A DNA stretch of 51,750 bases from Alphaproteobacteria bacterium (lineage in GTDB: Bacteria > Pseudomonadota > Alphaproteobacteria > HIMB59). Location: contig JAQWMI010000029.1 in assembly GCA_029246865.1 (NCBI GenBank), positions 1 through 51,750 of the forward strand. The letters are read 5' to 3'. The translations under genes were made by a program, and so were the position numbers. Shown here piece after piece: positions 8,953-17,512 of this stretch. How positions within the stretch are numbered: the stretch's first letter is position 1; every line of letters starts with the position of its first letter. A model generated the notes under the pieces. That model had not been told where the DNA came from, did no database searches, and saw only the letters and a program-made list of their open reading frames with translations.

Positions 8953-9697
8953 TTCTCAATACCTTATCTAAATGTTTTAGATCTTCAGGTAATAAACATA
9001 GTACATCAATTAAATCATTAGTAACAGGGTGTTTGAAGTTAATTCTAGATGAATGAAGTGCCTGTCTTGAGAAATTATCAATGAATAACTTGATATGATT
9101 GGGAAGGTTTTTTAGCATAAATTTTTGCTCTAAGTTTTTTTTATAATCCCTATCTCCAATTAATGGATAGCCGATATTAGATAAATGCACTCTTATTTGA
9201 TGTGTTCTACCAGTGATAATTTTACATTCCAATAAGCTAACAGAACCGAAAAATGTCTCTAAATGCTTAACTATAGTTAAAGAGTCTTTACCACCATCAT
9301 CAGTCATTTTAAATTTAGTTCTTTGCTTATCTTGCCTTGCTATATTGCCGCTGATTTCCATTTCTTTTTCCAAAAAATTACCAATCACATAAGTTGTATA
9401 ATATTTATTTATATTTCTATTTTTAAATAATTTTTTTAATTCCTCTTTGATATAAATTGTTTTTGCAATAATGATAATTCCACTTGTGAACTTATCTAAA
9501 CGATGAACGATACCCTCTTTTAGGGGTTCATCATCTGTAATGTCAAAGTTAATTTTTAAGCTTTCACAAAGTGAGGGCTCCTCATCATTTAAATTTTTTT
9601 TATGAGTTAAAAGACCAAATGGCTTATTTAATATTGCTAATTGGTCATCCTCATATAAGATTTCAATTTTGAAAGATTTATAATTATAAGATTTCAT
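8945..9697 (-). CDS. rluD: RluD/RluA-family 23S rRNA pseudouridine synthase lacking an S4 domain
   Basis: Members of this family isomerise uridines in large-subunit rRNA. The catalytic motif is GIVHRLDKFTSG, with the invariant HRLD aspartate, followed by the RTHQIRVHLSNIGYPLIGD block. The protein is 250 residues and begins almost directly with the catalytic domain (IEILYEDDQLAILNKP). The N-terminal S4 RNA-binding domain of RluC/RluD, usually about 70 residues, is therefore absent. It sits upstream of rpoH, a frequent alphaproteobacterial pairing. The exact target uridines cannot be told from sequence; RluD is the best guess by context. Confidence 0.85.
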   Translation of the reverse strand: MKSYNYKSFKIEILYEDDQLAILNKPFGLLTHKKNLNDEEPSLCESLKINFDITDDEPLKEGIVHRLDKFTSGIIIIAKTIYIKEELKKLFKNRNINKYYTTYVIGNFLEKEMEISGNIARQDKQRTKFKMTDDGGKDSLTIVKHLETFFGSVSLLECKIITGRTHQIRVHLSNIGYPLIGDRDYKKNLEQKFMLKNLPNHIKLFIDNFSRQALHSSRINFKHPVTNDLIDVLCLLPEDLKHLDKVLRNG

Positions 9698-9707
9698 TAG
9701 ATATTAT

Positions 9708-9983
9708 ATGAACAAAAAAAAATTATTAATGACACTCATCATATTACAAGGTGTTCTAATAGTTGTAGGACTGTTAGTTATCGTATACACAATTTTTATA
9801 AAAGTACAAGATACTAACGTTAAAACCTATATAGTGCCTGAATCTGCGAAAATAAATGACATACAGTTAATAAATGAAAATCAATTTCAAATAAAAAGAA
9901 TTGAAAATAACCAAATAATATTTGATATTTATGACTTAGAAAATTCCAATATTGTAAATACAATCATACTAAATGAAAATTGA
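9708..9983 (+). CDS. Small single-pass membrane protein (DUF6476-like by context)
   Basis: A 91-residue protein with one N-terminal membrane helix (about residues 8-31) followed by a short extracytoplasmic domain predicted as beta-rich. It is transcribed divergently from rluD with only 10 bases between them, and overlaps murG by 11 bases. Alphaproteobacteria often carry a small membrane protein of the DUF6476 type next to rluD/rpoH. Size, topology and place fit, but I cannot confirm homology by eye. No function is assigned. Confidence 0.6.
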   Translation: MNKKKLLMTLIILQGVLIVVGLLVIVYTIFIKVQDTNVKTYIVPESAKINDIQLINENQFQIKRIENNQIIFDIYDLENSNIVNTIILNEN

Positions 9984-10953
9984 TTATATAGTTATTGCCG
10001 GATCGTCTGGTGGCCATATATTGCCATCAATTAGTCTAATCAATCAATTGGCAAAACTTAAAAAAAAAATCATATTTATTACTAATTCGGCTGGTCAAAA
10101 CTATATCAGATTGATAACAAACTCTAATTGTGAAATTAGAATATTTAATCAGACTAGCAAATTAAATTTATTTCTTGCGCAATTTATTTTTTTATCAAAA
10201 ACACTAATTATAAATAATCAAATCAAGGTTATTGGTTTCGGAGGATATCTTTCAGTATTACCGATATGTTTAAGCAAAGTTTTTAATATATTTTTGAAAA
10301 AAAATAAGACTTATATACATGAACAAAACTTTATCTATGGATTAGCTAATAAAATAAATTATTTGTTTTCTAATTTCTCTTTTATTTCATTTCCTAAAGT
10401 AGGTTTAAAATCAAAAGAAATTTATGTTGGTAACTTTTTTAAAAAAGTACTCCATACGAACGGTAAACCAGAAGTAGGAAAAAATAAAATCTTATTAATT
10501 GGTGGTAGCGCAGGGTCTATTGAGCTGAATAACCAGCTTATTGATTATATTAAAAAAATTCCAATAAAAGAAATAGATAAATTTGAATTTAATATTCAAA
10601 TCCCGTCTTCTCAAACTTCAATTAAAGATCAATATAAAAAACTTTCCGAAAATATTAATTTTTTTGATTTTATTGATGATTTAAAATTTTATGATTATAA
10701 CTTAATTTTCTCTCGATGTGGTTCTGGCTCAATGTTTGAGATACTTTACTACACAGACAAAGTTTTTTTTGTTCCTCACTTGCATTCAAGAGATTTACAT
10801 CAAAAATTTAACAAAATGTTTTTTATTAATAAGCTTAAAATAAAAGATGAAATTCCAAATCACGATAATTTTAAAATATTATCAAATTTTTATTTTAATC
10901 AATTTATTAATCCCTATTCAATTCATAAAATTTCCTCATTTATAAGTAATTAA
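9973..10953 (+). CDS. murG: MurG, lipid II-forming GlcNAc transferase
   Basis: MurG adds GlcNAc from UDP-GlcNAc to lipid I on the inner face of the cytoplasmic membrane, making lipid II. The N-terminal Gly-rich loop is GSSGGHILPS. The second GT-B domain begins at ILLIGGSAGS, and the UDP-GlcNAc pocket is RCGSGSMFE followed by the VPHLHSRDLHQKFN region. At 326 residues it is slightly short, with the SRAGA motif changed to SRCGS. It overlaps murC by three bases (TAATG). It is the first peptidoglycan gene of this partial dcw cluster. Confidence 0.93.
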   Translation: MKIDYIVIAGSSGGHILPSISLINQLAKLKKKIIFITNSAGQNYIRLITNSNCEIRIFNQTSKLNLFLAQFIFLSKTLIINNQIKVIGFGGYLSVLPICLSKVFNIFLKKNKTYIHEQNFIYGLANKINYLFSNFSFISFPKVGLKSKEIYVGNFFKKVLHTNGKPEVGKNKILLIGGSAGSIELNNQLIDYIKKIPIKEIDKFEFNIQIPSSQTSIKDQYKKLSENINFFDFIDDLKFYDYNLIFSRCGSGSMFEILYYTDKVFFVPHLHSRDLHQKFNKMFFINKLKIKDEIPNHDNFKILSNFYFNQFINPYSIHKISSFISN

Positions 10954-12326
10954 TGGATATTCATTTTCTTAAATCTAAATCTGTACATATTGTAGGTATT
11001 AATGGAATTGGTATGAGCGCGCTTGCAATATATTTAAAAAACAAAGGTGTCAAAGTTACTGGAAGTGATATTACTGAAAATAATAATACAAAAATTTTAA
11101 ATAAGTATGGAATTAAAGTTATTATTGGTCATAAAAAAACTAATGTTATAAAAAAGGATATCATTTTCTACTCTTCAGCAATAAAAAATAATCCTGAATT
11201 AATCCATGCTAAAGAGTTAAATATCCCTCTTTATAGTAGAGCTAAATTACTCCAAATTATTTGTAAGAATAAATTCGTTATAGCAGTTTCTGGATCACAC
11301 GGCAAAACTACTACAACTTCTTTATTGGGTTATATTCTTGATAAAATGGGCTTAAATCCAATAATAATTTCTGGAGGTGTAATGAAAAATTATGGTCAAA
11401 ATATTCATTTAACTGATAGTGAATTTGTTGTAGTGGAAGCTGATGAGAGTGATGGAACTGTATTTAAATTAATCCCTAATTATTTAATTTATTTAAATGT
11501 AGATAAAGAGCATTTAGACTATTATAAATCTTTATCTAATTTACAAAATAAAGTTGAATCTTATATTAAAAAATTAATTAAAAAAAATACTAAAATATTT
11601 CTCAATGGAGATGACAAATTTTTAAAAAAGATTAAATCTAAAAATATTAATAAATTTGGTTTTGATTCTTCTAATCAAACAATAATAAAGAATATAAAAG
11701 TTACAGATAAAAAAACTATCTTTGATTTAGTTAGTAGTCACCATAGTACCTTAAAAAATATTACCTCAAATTTATTAGGTCATCATAATGCTTATAACAT
11801 CGCATCAGTATGTTGTATCCTAAATGAGCTTGGTATTAGGCTTAAATCAAAAGATCTTTTGTCTTTTCAAGGCGTCGAGAGAAGAATGAACTCTATTGGC
11901 ACAATTCAATCTTCTACTTTTATTGATGATTATGCTCATCATCCTTTAGAAATTGAAAAACTAATATCTGTTATAATGCTATTTACACAACAAAATAAGT
12001 TTCTTATTATTGAGCCTCATAGATATAGTAGATTAAATTTATTATATAAAGATTATTTAAGAGTTTTATCTGATTTTGAAAATGTAATTATTCTAGACAC
12101 ATATACAGCAGGCGAATCTCTTAAAAAGAACTGGAAAAATTCAAAAGATTTAGTGAATGATCTTAATACTGTGAAGTCGAAAAAAGCACTCTATATTAAT
12201 GATTATCAGGATCTTTTTGAATTTTTAGATAATATGATGAAAAAATCTAAAAATAATTTATTTGTTTTTGCTGGTGCAGGATCTATATCAAGTGAATTAA
12301 AAACTTATTATGCAAGAAGAATTTAA
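10953..12326 (+). CDS. murC: MurC, UDP-N-acetylmuramate--L-alanine ligase
   Basis: MurC attaches the first amino acid (L-Ala) to UDP-MurNAc, using ATP. The N-terminal nucleotide-binding loop is GINGIGMSALA. The Mur-ligase P-loop is SGSHGKTTTTS, and the metal/substrate strand is VEADESDGT. The C-terminal ligase domain shows DDYAHHP and EPHRYSR. Length (457 residues) is normal. It overlaps both murG and murB, indicating one operon with translational coupling. Confidence 0.97.
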   Translation: MDIHFLKSKSVHIVGINGIGMSALAIYLKNKGVKVTGSDITENNNTKILNKYGIKVIIGHKKTNVIKKDIIFYSSAIKNNPELIHAKELNIPLYSRAKLLQIICKNKFVIAVSGSHGKTTTTSLLGYILDKMGLNPIIISGGVMKNYGQNIHLTDSEFVVVEADESDGTVFKLIPNYLIYLNVDKEHLDYYKSLSNLQNKVESYIKKLIKKNTKIFLNGDDKFLKKIKSKNINKFGFDSSNQTIIKNIKVTDKKTIFDLVSSHHSTLKNITSNLLGHHNAYNIASVCCILNELGIRLKSKDLLSFQGVERRMNSIGTIQSSTFIDDYAHHPLEIEKLISVIMLFTQQNKFLIIEPHRYSRLNLLYKDYLRVLSDFENVIILDTYTAGESLKKNWKNSKDLVNDLNTVKSKKALYINDYQDLFEFLDNMMKKSKNNLFVFAGAGSISSELKTYYARRI

Positions 12327-13224
12327 AAAATTTAATATTAAAACTAATTACGATACTTCTAAAGTCTCATGGCTAAAATCTGGTGGTATTGCAAAATATT
12401 TCTGTAATATTAAAAATGTCATCCAATTAACTGAATTGTTTGAATTTTTGAATAAAAACAAAATACCTTTTCTTACTATAGGAAACTTTTCAAATACTTT
12501 AATAAAGTCGTCAGGATTTGATGGTTTGCTTTTAAAACTATCTGGAGATTTTTCCAATATTAATCTTAATCAAGAAACTGTTACTGTTGGTTCATCAGTT
12601 CTTGACTTAAAGTTTTCAATGTTTTGTTACGAAAAATCAATTTGTGATTATGAATATCTTTATACAATACCTGGAACTATTGGTGGTAATATTTTTATGA
12701 ATGCTGGCTGTTATGGATTTGAAATTAAAGATCAAATACATAAAATTAAAACTTTTGATACATTAACTTTGAAAATTCAAGAACTATCAGGTGATGAAAT
12801 TAATTTTTCATATCGTAAGGGTTTCCAAGAAAAAAATAAAATTATCCTTAGCGTAGAATTAATAGCTAAACTAGGATCTCGCGATAATATTAAAAGAAGA
12901 ATGAAAGATCTAGATCAAAAAAGAAATGAAACTCAACCTAGACGAGCAAATTGCTGTGGAAGTATTTTTAAAAATCCTAGATCTTTAAAAAAATCAGATG
13001 ATTTTGATAATAAATTAAGTGCTTGGAAGCTCATTCAATCATCTGTTGATGATAGTTTCTACAGCGGAGAAGTTAAACTATCAAAAAAGCATAGTAATTT
13101 TTTTGAAAATGAACCTTATATTGATCCTGATAAATTAGAATCATTTTTAAAAAATATTGAAGAAAAAGTAATGTTAAAGCACAATATTAAATTAGAGAAA
13201 GAATTGAGAATTATTGGAGTCTAG
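12310..13224 (+). CDS. murB: MurB, UDP-N-acetylenolpyruvoylglucosamine reductase
   Basis: MurB is the FAD- and NADPH-dependent reductase that makes UDP-MurNAc. FAD-domain signatures are the WLKSGG N-terminal strand, TIGNFSNTL and the IPGTIGGNIFMNAGCYG block. The catalytic Ser lies in CCGSIFKNP, and the C-terminal Glu in KELRIIG. The 304-residue length suits the short bacterial form common in alphaproteobacteria. It overlaps murC by 17 bases. Confidence 0.96.
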   Translation: MQEEFKKFNIKTNYDTSKVSWLKSGGIAKYFCNIKNVIQLTELFEFLNKNKIPFLTIGNFSNTLIKSSGFDGLLLKLSGDFSNINLNQETVTVGSSVLDLKFSMFCYEKSICDYEYLYTIPGTIGGNIFMNAGCYGFEIKDQIHKIKTFDTLTLKIQELSGDEINFSYRKGFQEKNKIILSVELIAKLGSRDNIKRRMKDLDQKRNETQPRRANCCGSIFKNPRSLKKSDDFDNKLSAWKLIQSSVDDSFYSGEVKLSKKHSNFFENEPYIDPDKLESFLKNIEEKVMLKHNIKLEKELRIIGV

Positions 13225-13226
13225 TT

Positions 13227-14117
13227 ATTATAAATAATACTGTTGTAGTGGTATGTGGTGGCTGGTCTTCTGAAAGATCGGTTTCTCTTTTAACAGGACA
13301 GAACGTATATAAGTCTTTAAAGCAAAACAAATATAATGTTCATCTCTTTGATTTAAAAAAAAATAATATTAATAAAATATTATCATTTAAGCCTACTATT
13401 TTATTTAATGCGTTACATGGTGAATTTGGCGAAGATGGAGGTCTAACTTGTTTTGCTGAGAAAAATAAAATAACTATTACCCATTCCAATCAAGTCTCAT
13501 CTAGTCTTTGCTTAGATAAAACATTAACAAAAATTTTCTTAAAAAAATCTCTTAATATCAATATACCTAAAACATATAAAAAATTTAATAACATCAATTA
13601 TCCTGTAATCGTTAAACCAAATACAGGAGGATCTTCTAATGGAGTTTTAATAGTTAATAATAAAAAACAACTATCTGAAATTATCAAAGATAATAATATA
13701 GTTGAACAAAAAATTCCAATTTACAAAGAGCTTACCGTAACTGTAATTGAGGATAAGAAATCAGTGAGAGCGCTTGGTGTTACGGATATTAAGTTCAATT
13801 CTGATATCTATGATTTTAAAGCCAAGTACACCAAAGGGTTTAGCCAGCATGTGCTACCTGCATTAATTCCAAAGAAAGAATATAACCATCTTTTAAAATT
13901 ATCTGAGAAAATTTTTAAATTAACCGGCTGTAAATCAATTGCTAGGATAGACTTCATTATGGAAAAGAGAACTAAAACTAATAAGTATTTTTTTTTAGAA
14001 ATTAATACTCATCCTGGCCTAACTCATATCTCTTTAGCACCAGAGCAAGCTTTATACAATAAAATATCCTACTTTAGTTTAATCAAATTAATTTTAGATA
14101 CAGCTGATGATTTTTAA
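13227..14117 (+). CDS. ddl: Ddl, D-alanine--D-alanine ligase (start codon uncertain)
   Basis: Ddl makes the D-Ala-D-Ala dipeptide of peptidoglycan through an ATP-grasp mechanism. Visible motifs are GGWSSERSVS in the N-lobe, the glycine-rich PNTGGSSNGV loop, ARIDFIME and EINTHPGLTHISLAPEQA. The first ordinary start is GTG at 13248, but that removes the first beta strand (TVVVV) before GGWSS. The frame stays open upstream with no ATG, GTG or TTG. I have begun the gene at ATT 13227, just after the murB stop. If GTG is used, the gene is 13248-14117 with 289 residues. Family identity is certain; the start is not. Confidence 0.88.
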   Translation: MINNTVVVVCGGWSSERSVSLLTGQNVYKSLKQNKYNVHLFDLKKNNINKILSFKPTILFNALHGEFGEDGGLTCFAEKNKITITHSNQVSSSLCLDKTLTKIFLKKSLNINIPKTYKKFNNINYPVIVKPNTGGSSNGVLIVNNKKQLSEIIKDNNIVEQKIPIYKELTVTVIEDKKSVRALGVTDIKFNSDIYDFKAKYTKGFSQHVLPALIPKKEYNHLLKLSEKIFKLTGCKSIARIDFIMEKRTKTNKYFFLEINTHPGLTHISLAPEQALYNKISYFSLIKLILDTADDF

Positions 14118-14754
14118 AATATTAAAAATATTTAATTATATAATTTTAGTATCTGTAATTATCTTATTTATTTTTTTGTATATGATTAATAATGATTACA
14201 ACAAATCAAAAAAAATAACATTTTTAAATTTGTCAATTGCAGAAACATTTTATGCAAAATTACCTAAAGATCTTAGTTTATTAAAAGCAAATTTAAATAA
14301 TATGACATTTATTAATCAATTCTCAATTGATATCAGAAAAGATGAAATTTTTATTAATATTTTACTTCATGTTCCTTTTGCTTTTAATGATAATGACAAT
14401 ACAGTCATATTTCAAAATGGCACTCTAGCTAAAAGTATTTTTTTTGATAAAGCATTTATTAGTAAAATAAAATTAAAAGATATTTCTCCAAGTACAGTGC
14501 AAATTAGTAAATCTTTTATTAGTTTATTGAGTCAATTAAATATTTTCCAAGCTTTAAGAGAAATAGAGTTAATAGACAATAGGCGTTACAATGTTTACTT
14601 TATGGATGGAAGAAAAATAATGTTACCTAAAATTGTTAACGCTAAATTGATCAATTTTTTAAATGACAATCTGGATGTTATGATAAATGATCAAAACTTC
14701 CTAAATTATTTAGATTTGAGAAACTTTGCTACTAATTCAATTAGAATGAAATGA
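14107..14754 (+). CDS. ftsQ: FtsQ, divisome bitopic membrane protein
   Basis: FtsQ recruits later cell-division proteins to the septum. The 215-residue product has a short cytoplasmic tail, one membrane helix (about residues 10-28), a POTRA-like segment and a beta domain, the family topology. Sequence is strongly diverged, so the call rests on topology plus exact placement between ddl and ftsA. It overlaps ddl by 11 bases and ftsA by four (ATGA). Confidence 0.8.
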   Translation: MIFKILKIFNYIILVSVIILFIFLYMINNDYNKSKKITFLNLSIAETFYAKLPKDLSLLKANLNNMTFINQFSIDIRKDEIFINILLHVPFAFNDNDNTVIFQNGTLAKSIFFDKAFISKIKLKDISPSTVQISKSFISLLSQLNIFQALREIELIDNRRYNVYFMDGRKIMLPKIVNAKLINFLNDNLDVMINDQNFLNYLDLRNFATNSIRMK

Positions 14755-15944
14755 CTTATAAAGATATTGCTATTATAGATATAGGCTCAAGCTCTATTAA
14801 AACCTTTGTCATAGATAAAGAAAATAGTATCTCAAAGATTATCAGTGTTGCAAAATCCAATACAATTGGTTTCGACGGTAAAACAGTAACTAATTTTGAT
14901 AATTTTGTTGAGTCAATAAAAATTTCTATTGATAAAGCGCAAAGACAATTACCCCGTAAGATAAAAAATGTTATCTTAATTGTTCCTACTAGTCTTAATA
15001 AAAATTTACTTATATCTGAAAAAATTATATTAAAAGGCTCTCAAGTTGAAAATAACCATTTGAGAAACCTTTTAAGTTCAATTAACAAAAAATATTATTC
15101 GCAATTTTCACACTGTTTTAGATCGAATTTTACAACTGATCAAAACATTATTACAGACAACCCTATAGGTATTGCTTGCGATACTTTAACTTTAAATGCT
15201 ATTGGAACATTAATTGATTCCTCACAAATAAATATGTACAAAAATATTTTTAATAGAGTCGGTGTAAATATTCACTCACTTTATGACTCCAACGTAATTT
15301 ACTATCTATATTTAAAATCACTTAATTTAGATAAAAAAAATATTATTTTTATTGATATCGGATACAGGTCCACAAAAGTTCTTATGATAAAAAATGAAAA
15401 TATATCCTTAATCAAAACATTACCCATCGGTAGTTACTTTATTACCAATGACCTAGTTAAAATTTTAAATGTCAGTTATGATTTTGCAGATAAATTAAAG
15501 ATTAGTCATATAAATCTTGGCTTAAATGAAAAAAAAATGATTGAAATTCCTGTCTGGGAAGAATTAGGAAAAAATTTAAAAAGAAAAATTGACCATGAAT
15601 ATCTTAAATCAATTATAGCATCAAGGATTGATGAAATTTTTAACATGATTTTGGGAATGGTTCCGAAGTCAAAGTTTTTTTATTCTTATTTAGTTACAGG
15701 TGGTGGATCAATGCAGATAAATCTCAAACCTTATTTGAAGAACAAATTTGGAATTGAGGTAGAAATATTCGAACCCAAGCAAGTTAAAGGAATACCAACC
15801 TTTTGGAATAACCCTTCAATTATGTCACTTTTTGCTATGAATGAGCTAATTGCAAATAATTCCCTTGAAAGTCTGAATCTATTAAAAAAAAATGATTCTT
15901 TTTCTAACAAAATATGGTACAAAAGATTCGTAGACCTACTATAG
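14751..15944 (+). CDS. ftsA: FtsA, actin-like divisome protein
   Basis: FtsA tethers FtsZ filaments to the membrane. Actin-fold phosphate loops are visible: IDIGSSSIKT at the N-terminus, FIDIGYRSTKV in the middle and VTGGGSMQ near residue 320. The last residues, KIWYKRFVDLL, form the amphipathic membrane-targeting helix typical of FtsA. Length is 397 residues. It sits between ftsQ and ftsZ, as in most bacteria. Confidence 0.95.
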   Translation: MTYKDIAIIDIGSSSIKTFVIDKENSISKIISVAKSNTIGFDGKTVTNFDNFVESIKISIDKAQRQLPRKIKNVILIVPTSLNKNLLISEKIILKGSQVENNHLRNLLSSINKKYYSQFSHCFRSNFTTDQNIITDNPIGIACDTLTLNAIGTLIDSSQINMYKNIFNRVGVNIHSLYDSNVIYYLYLKSLNLDKKNIIFIDIGYRSTKVLMIKNENISLIKTLPIGSYFITNDLVKILNVSYDFADKLKISHINLGLNEKKMIEIPVWEELGKNLKRKIDHEYLKSIIASRIDEIFNMILGMVPKSKFFYSYLVTGGGSMQINLKPYLKNKFGIEVEIFEPKQVKGIPTFWNNPSIMSLFAMNELIANNSLESLNLLKKNDSFSNKIWYKRFVDLL

Positions 15945-15964
15945 GTAGAAATTCGCGGGGTAAC

Positions 15965-17443
15965 ATGACACTAGATATAGAGCCGATTTTAGACCAAAAA
16001 AACTTAAAACCATCAATTACTGTGATGGGTGTAGGTGGAGCTGGAAGTAATGCTGTAAATAATATGATCCAGTCAAATTTAAACAACGTCGAGTTTATCG
16101 TTGCAAATACCGACGCACAAGCATTAGAAAATTCTCTTTGCTTTAATAGAATTCAATTAGGACTTAGTAAAACTCAAGGTCTGGGAGCGGGCGCTGACCC
16201 AAGTGTTGGTAAGGAAGCTGCAGAAGAAAGTGCAGAAGAGTTAAATGAGGAACTGCGAAATACAAATATGTTATTTTTAACTGCTGGTCTTGGGGGCGGT
16301 ACTGGTACTGGCGCTCTTCCTGTAATTGCAAGTATGGCTAAAAAAGCAAATATAGTGACGGTTGCTATTGTATCAACTCCTTTTAATTTTGAAGGCACAA
16401 AAAGAATGAATCTTGCGAATGAAGGTCTAGAGGAACTTAAAAAAAGTGTAGATACATTACTAATTATACCAAATCAAAACCTATTTAAAGTTTCGAACGA
16501 ACAAACTTCTTTTTCTGACGCTTTCAAAAAAGCAGATAATGTTTTATTTGACGGTGTTAAAGGTTTGACAGATCTTATAACTCAACCAGGTCTTATAAAC
16601 TTAGATTTTGCTGATGTCAGAACTGTCATCAAAGAGATGGGTTTTGCAATGATGGGAACAGCAATTGCTGAAGGTGAAAATAAACATGTCGAAGCTGCAA
16701 ATTTAGCGTTAACAAATCCATTAATTGAAAATGTTGATATGAATACCGCTAAGGGAGTAATTGTGAATATTTCTGGAGGCAGTGATATGACTCTTATGGA
16801 AGTTGATCATGCTGCAAACATTATTAGACAAAGCGTTAATCCTGAAGCGAACATTATTTTTGGATCTTTAATTGATGAGAGTTTAGTTGGAAAGCTTAAA
16901 ATTAGTATATTCGCTACTGGAATAGAAGAAACTACTAAAAGTATATTAATGTACCCACAAGTAGATAAAGATATTAACAATAAACCTTTTTCTTCAGATG
17001 AAAGTCATATTTCAAATTCTGAAGAAGAAAAAAAAGAAAATATAGATGCTGTTGATACAATGAACTTAGGAACAATTGTTGATGAGGGTATAACGCAAGA
17101 GGGATTTGAATTAACTCCTCAATTAGCACCTGATAACGACAACAATGAACAGATTGAAAATGTAAATTACGATAATTTGCATGAAAAAAAGAAAACTAGT
17201 TTTTTTGATAAATTGACAAGCTTAATGTCAGCTGAAAAAAAAAATGATGTAAACATCAAAGATTCCAAAAAAACAAAGAAAAATAAAACAAAAACAGACC
17301 CAAATCTTTTTCTTTTTGGTGATAATGATGAACAAAAAGACATTCTAGATTCACCTGATATTGTTGAACTTTCTCATCCAGTTGAGAACACTGACAACGA
17401 AGATCTAGAAGTTCCTTCTTATCTAAGAAAAGGAAATATTTAG
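15965..17443 (+). CDS. ftsZ: FtsZ, tubulin-like cell-division GTPase
   Basis: FtsZ forms the Z-ring. The start chosen is ATG at 15965, 20 bases after ftsA. An upstream GTG at 15914 would lie inside ftsA and add 17 unlikely residues. The GTPase domain shows GVGGAGSNAV and the tubulin signature GGGTGTG. A long acidic, Lys/Asn-rich linker of about 150 residues leads to the C-terminal peptide EVPSYLRK, which binds FtsA and ZipA-like partners. The linker contains an A10 tract (17235-17244) that keeps frame but is a potential slippage site. Length is 492 residues. Confidence 0.97.
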   Translation: MTLDIEPILDQKNLKPSITVMGVGGAGSNAVNNMIQSNLNNVEFIVANTDAQALENSLCFNRIQLGLSKTQGLGAGADPSVGKEAAEESAEELNEELRNTNMLFLTAGLGGGTGTGALPVIASMAKKANIVTVAIVSTPFNFEGTKRMNLANEGLEELKKSVDTLLIIPNQNLFKVSNEQTSFSDAFKKADNVLFDGVKGLTDLITQPGLINLDFADVRTVIKEMGFAMMGTAIAEGENKHVEAANLALTNPLIENVDMNTAKGVIVNISGGSDMTLMEVDHAANIIRQSVNPEANIIFGSLIDESLVGKLKISIFATGIEETTKSILMYPQVDKDINNKPFSSDESHISNSEEEKKENIDAVDTMNLGTIVDEGITQEGFELTPQLAPDNDNNEQIENVNYDNLHEKKKTSFFDKLTSLMSAEKKNDVNIKDSKKTKKNKTKTDPNLFLFGDNDEQKDILDSPDIVELSHPVENTDNEDLEVPSYLRKGNI

Positions 17444-17476
17444 ATTTAAGTTAATACAATAATTTACAAATCTAAA
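17439..17476. other. 9-bp inverted repeat at the ftsZ 3' end
   Basis: TTTAGATTT (17439-17447) and its exact complement AAATCTAAA (17468-17476) are separated by 20 bases and overlap the ftsZ stop codon. It could form a weak hairpin between ftsZ and lpxC. No T-run follows. In such AT-rich DNA a chance match is possible. Confidence 0.3.
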
Positions 17477-17512
17477 CTTATATTTCTCAACGTTTTCACA
17501 ATAATATAGATA

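Noticed and set aside
15914-15964. Longer ftsZ start (GTG at 15914)
   Set aside because: It overlaps the end of ftsA and adds 17 residues absent from FtsZ; ATG at 15965 fits the family.
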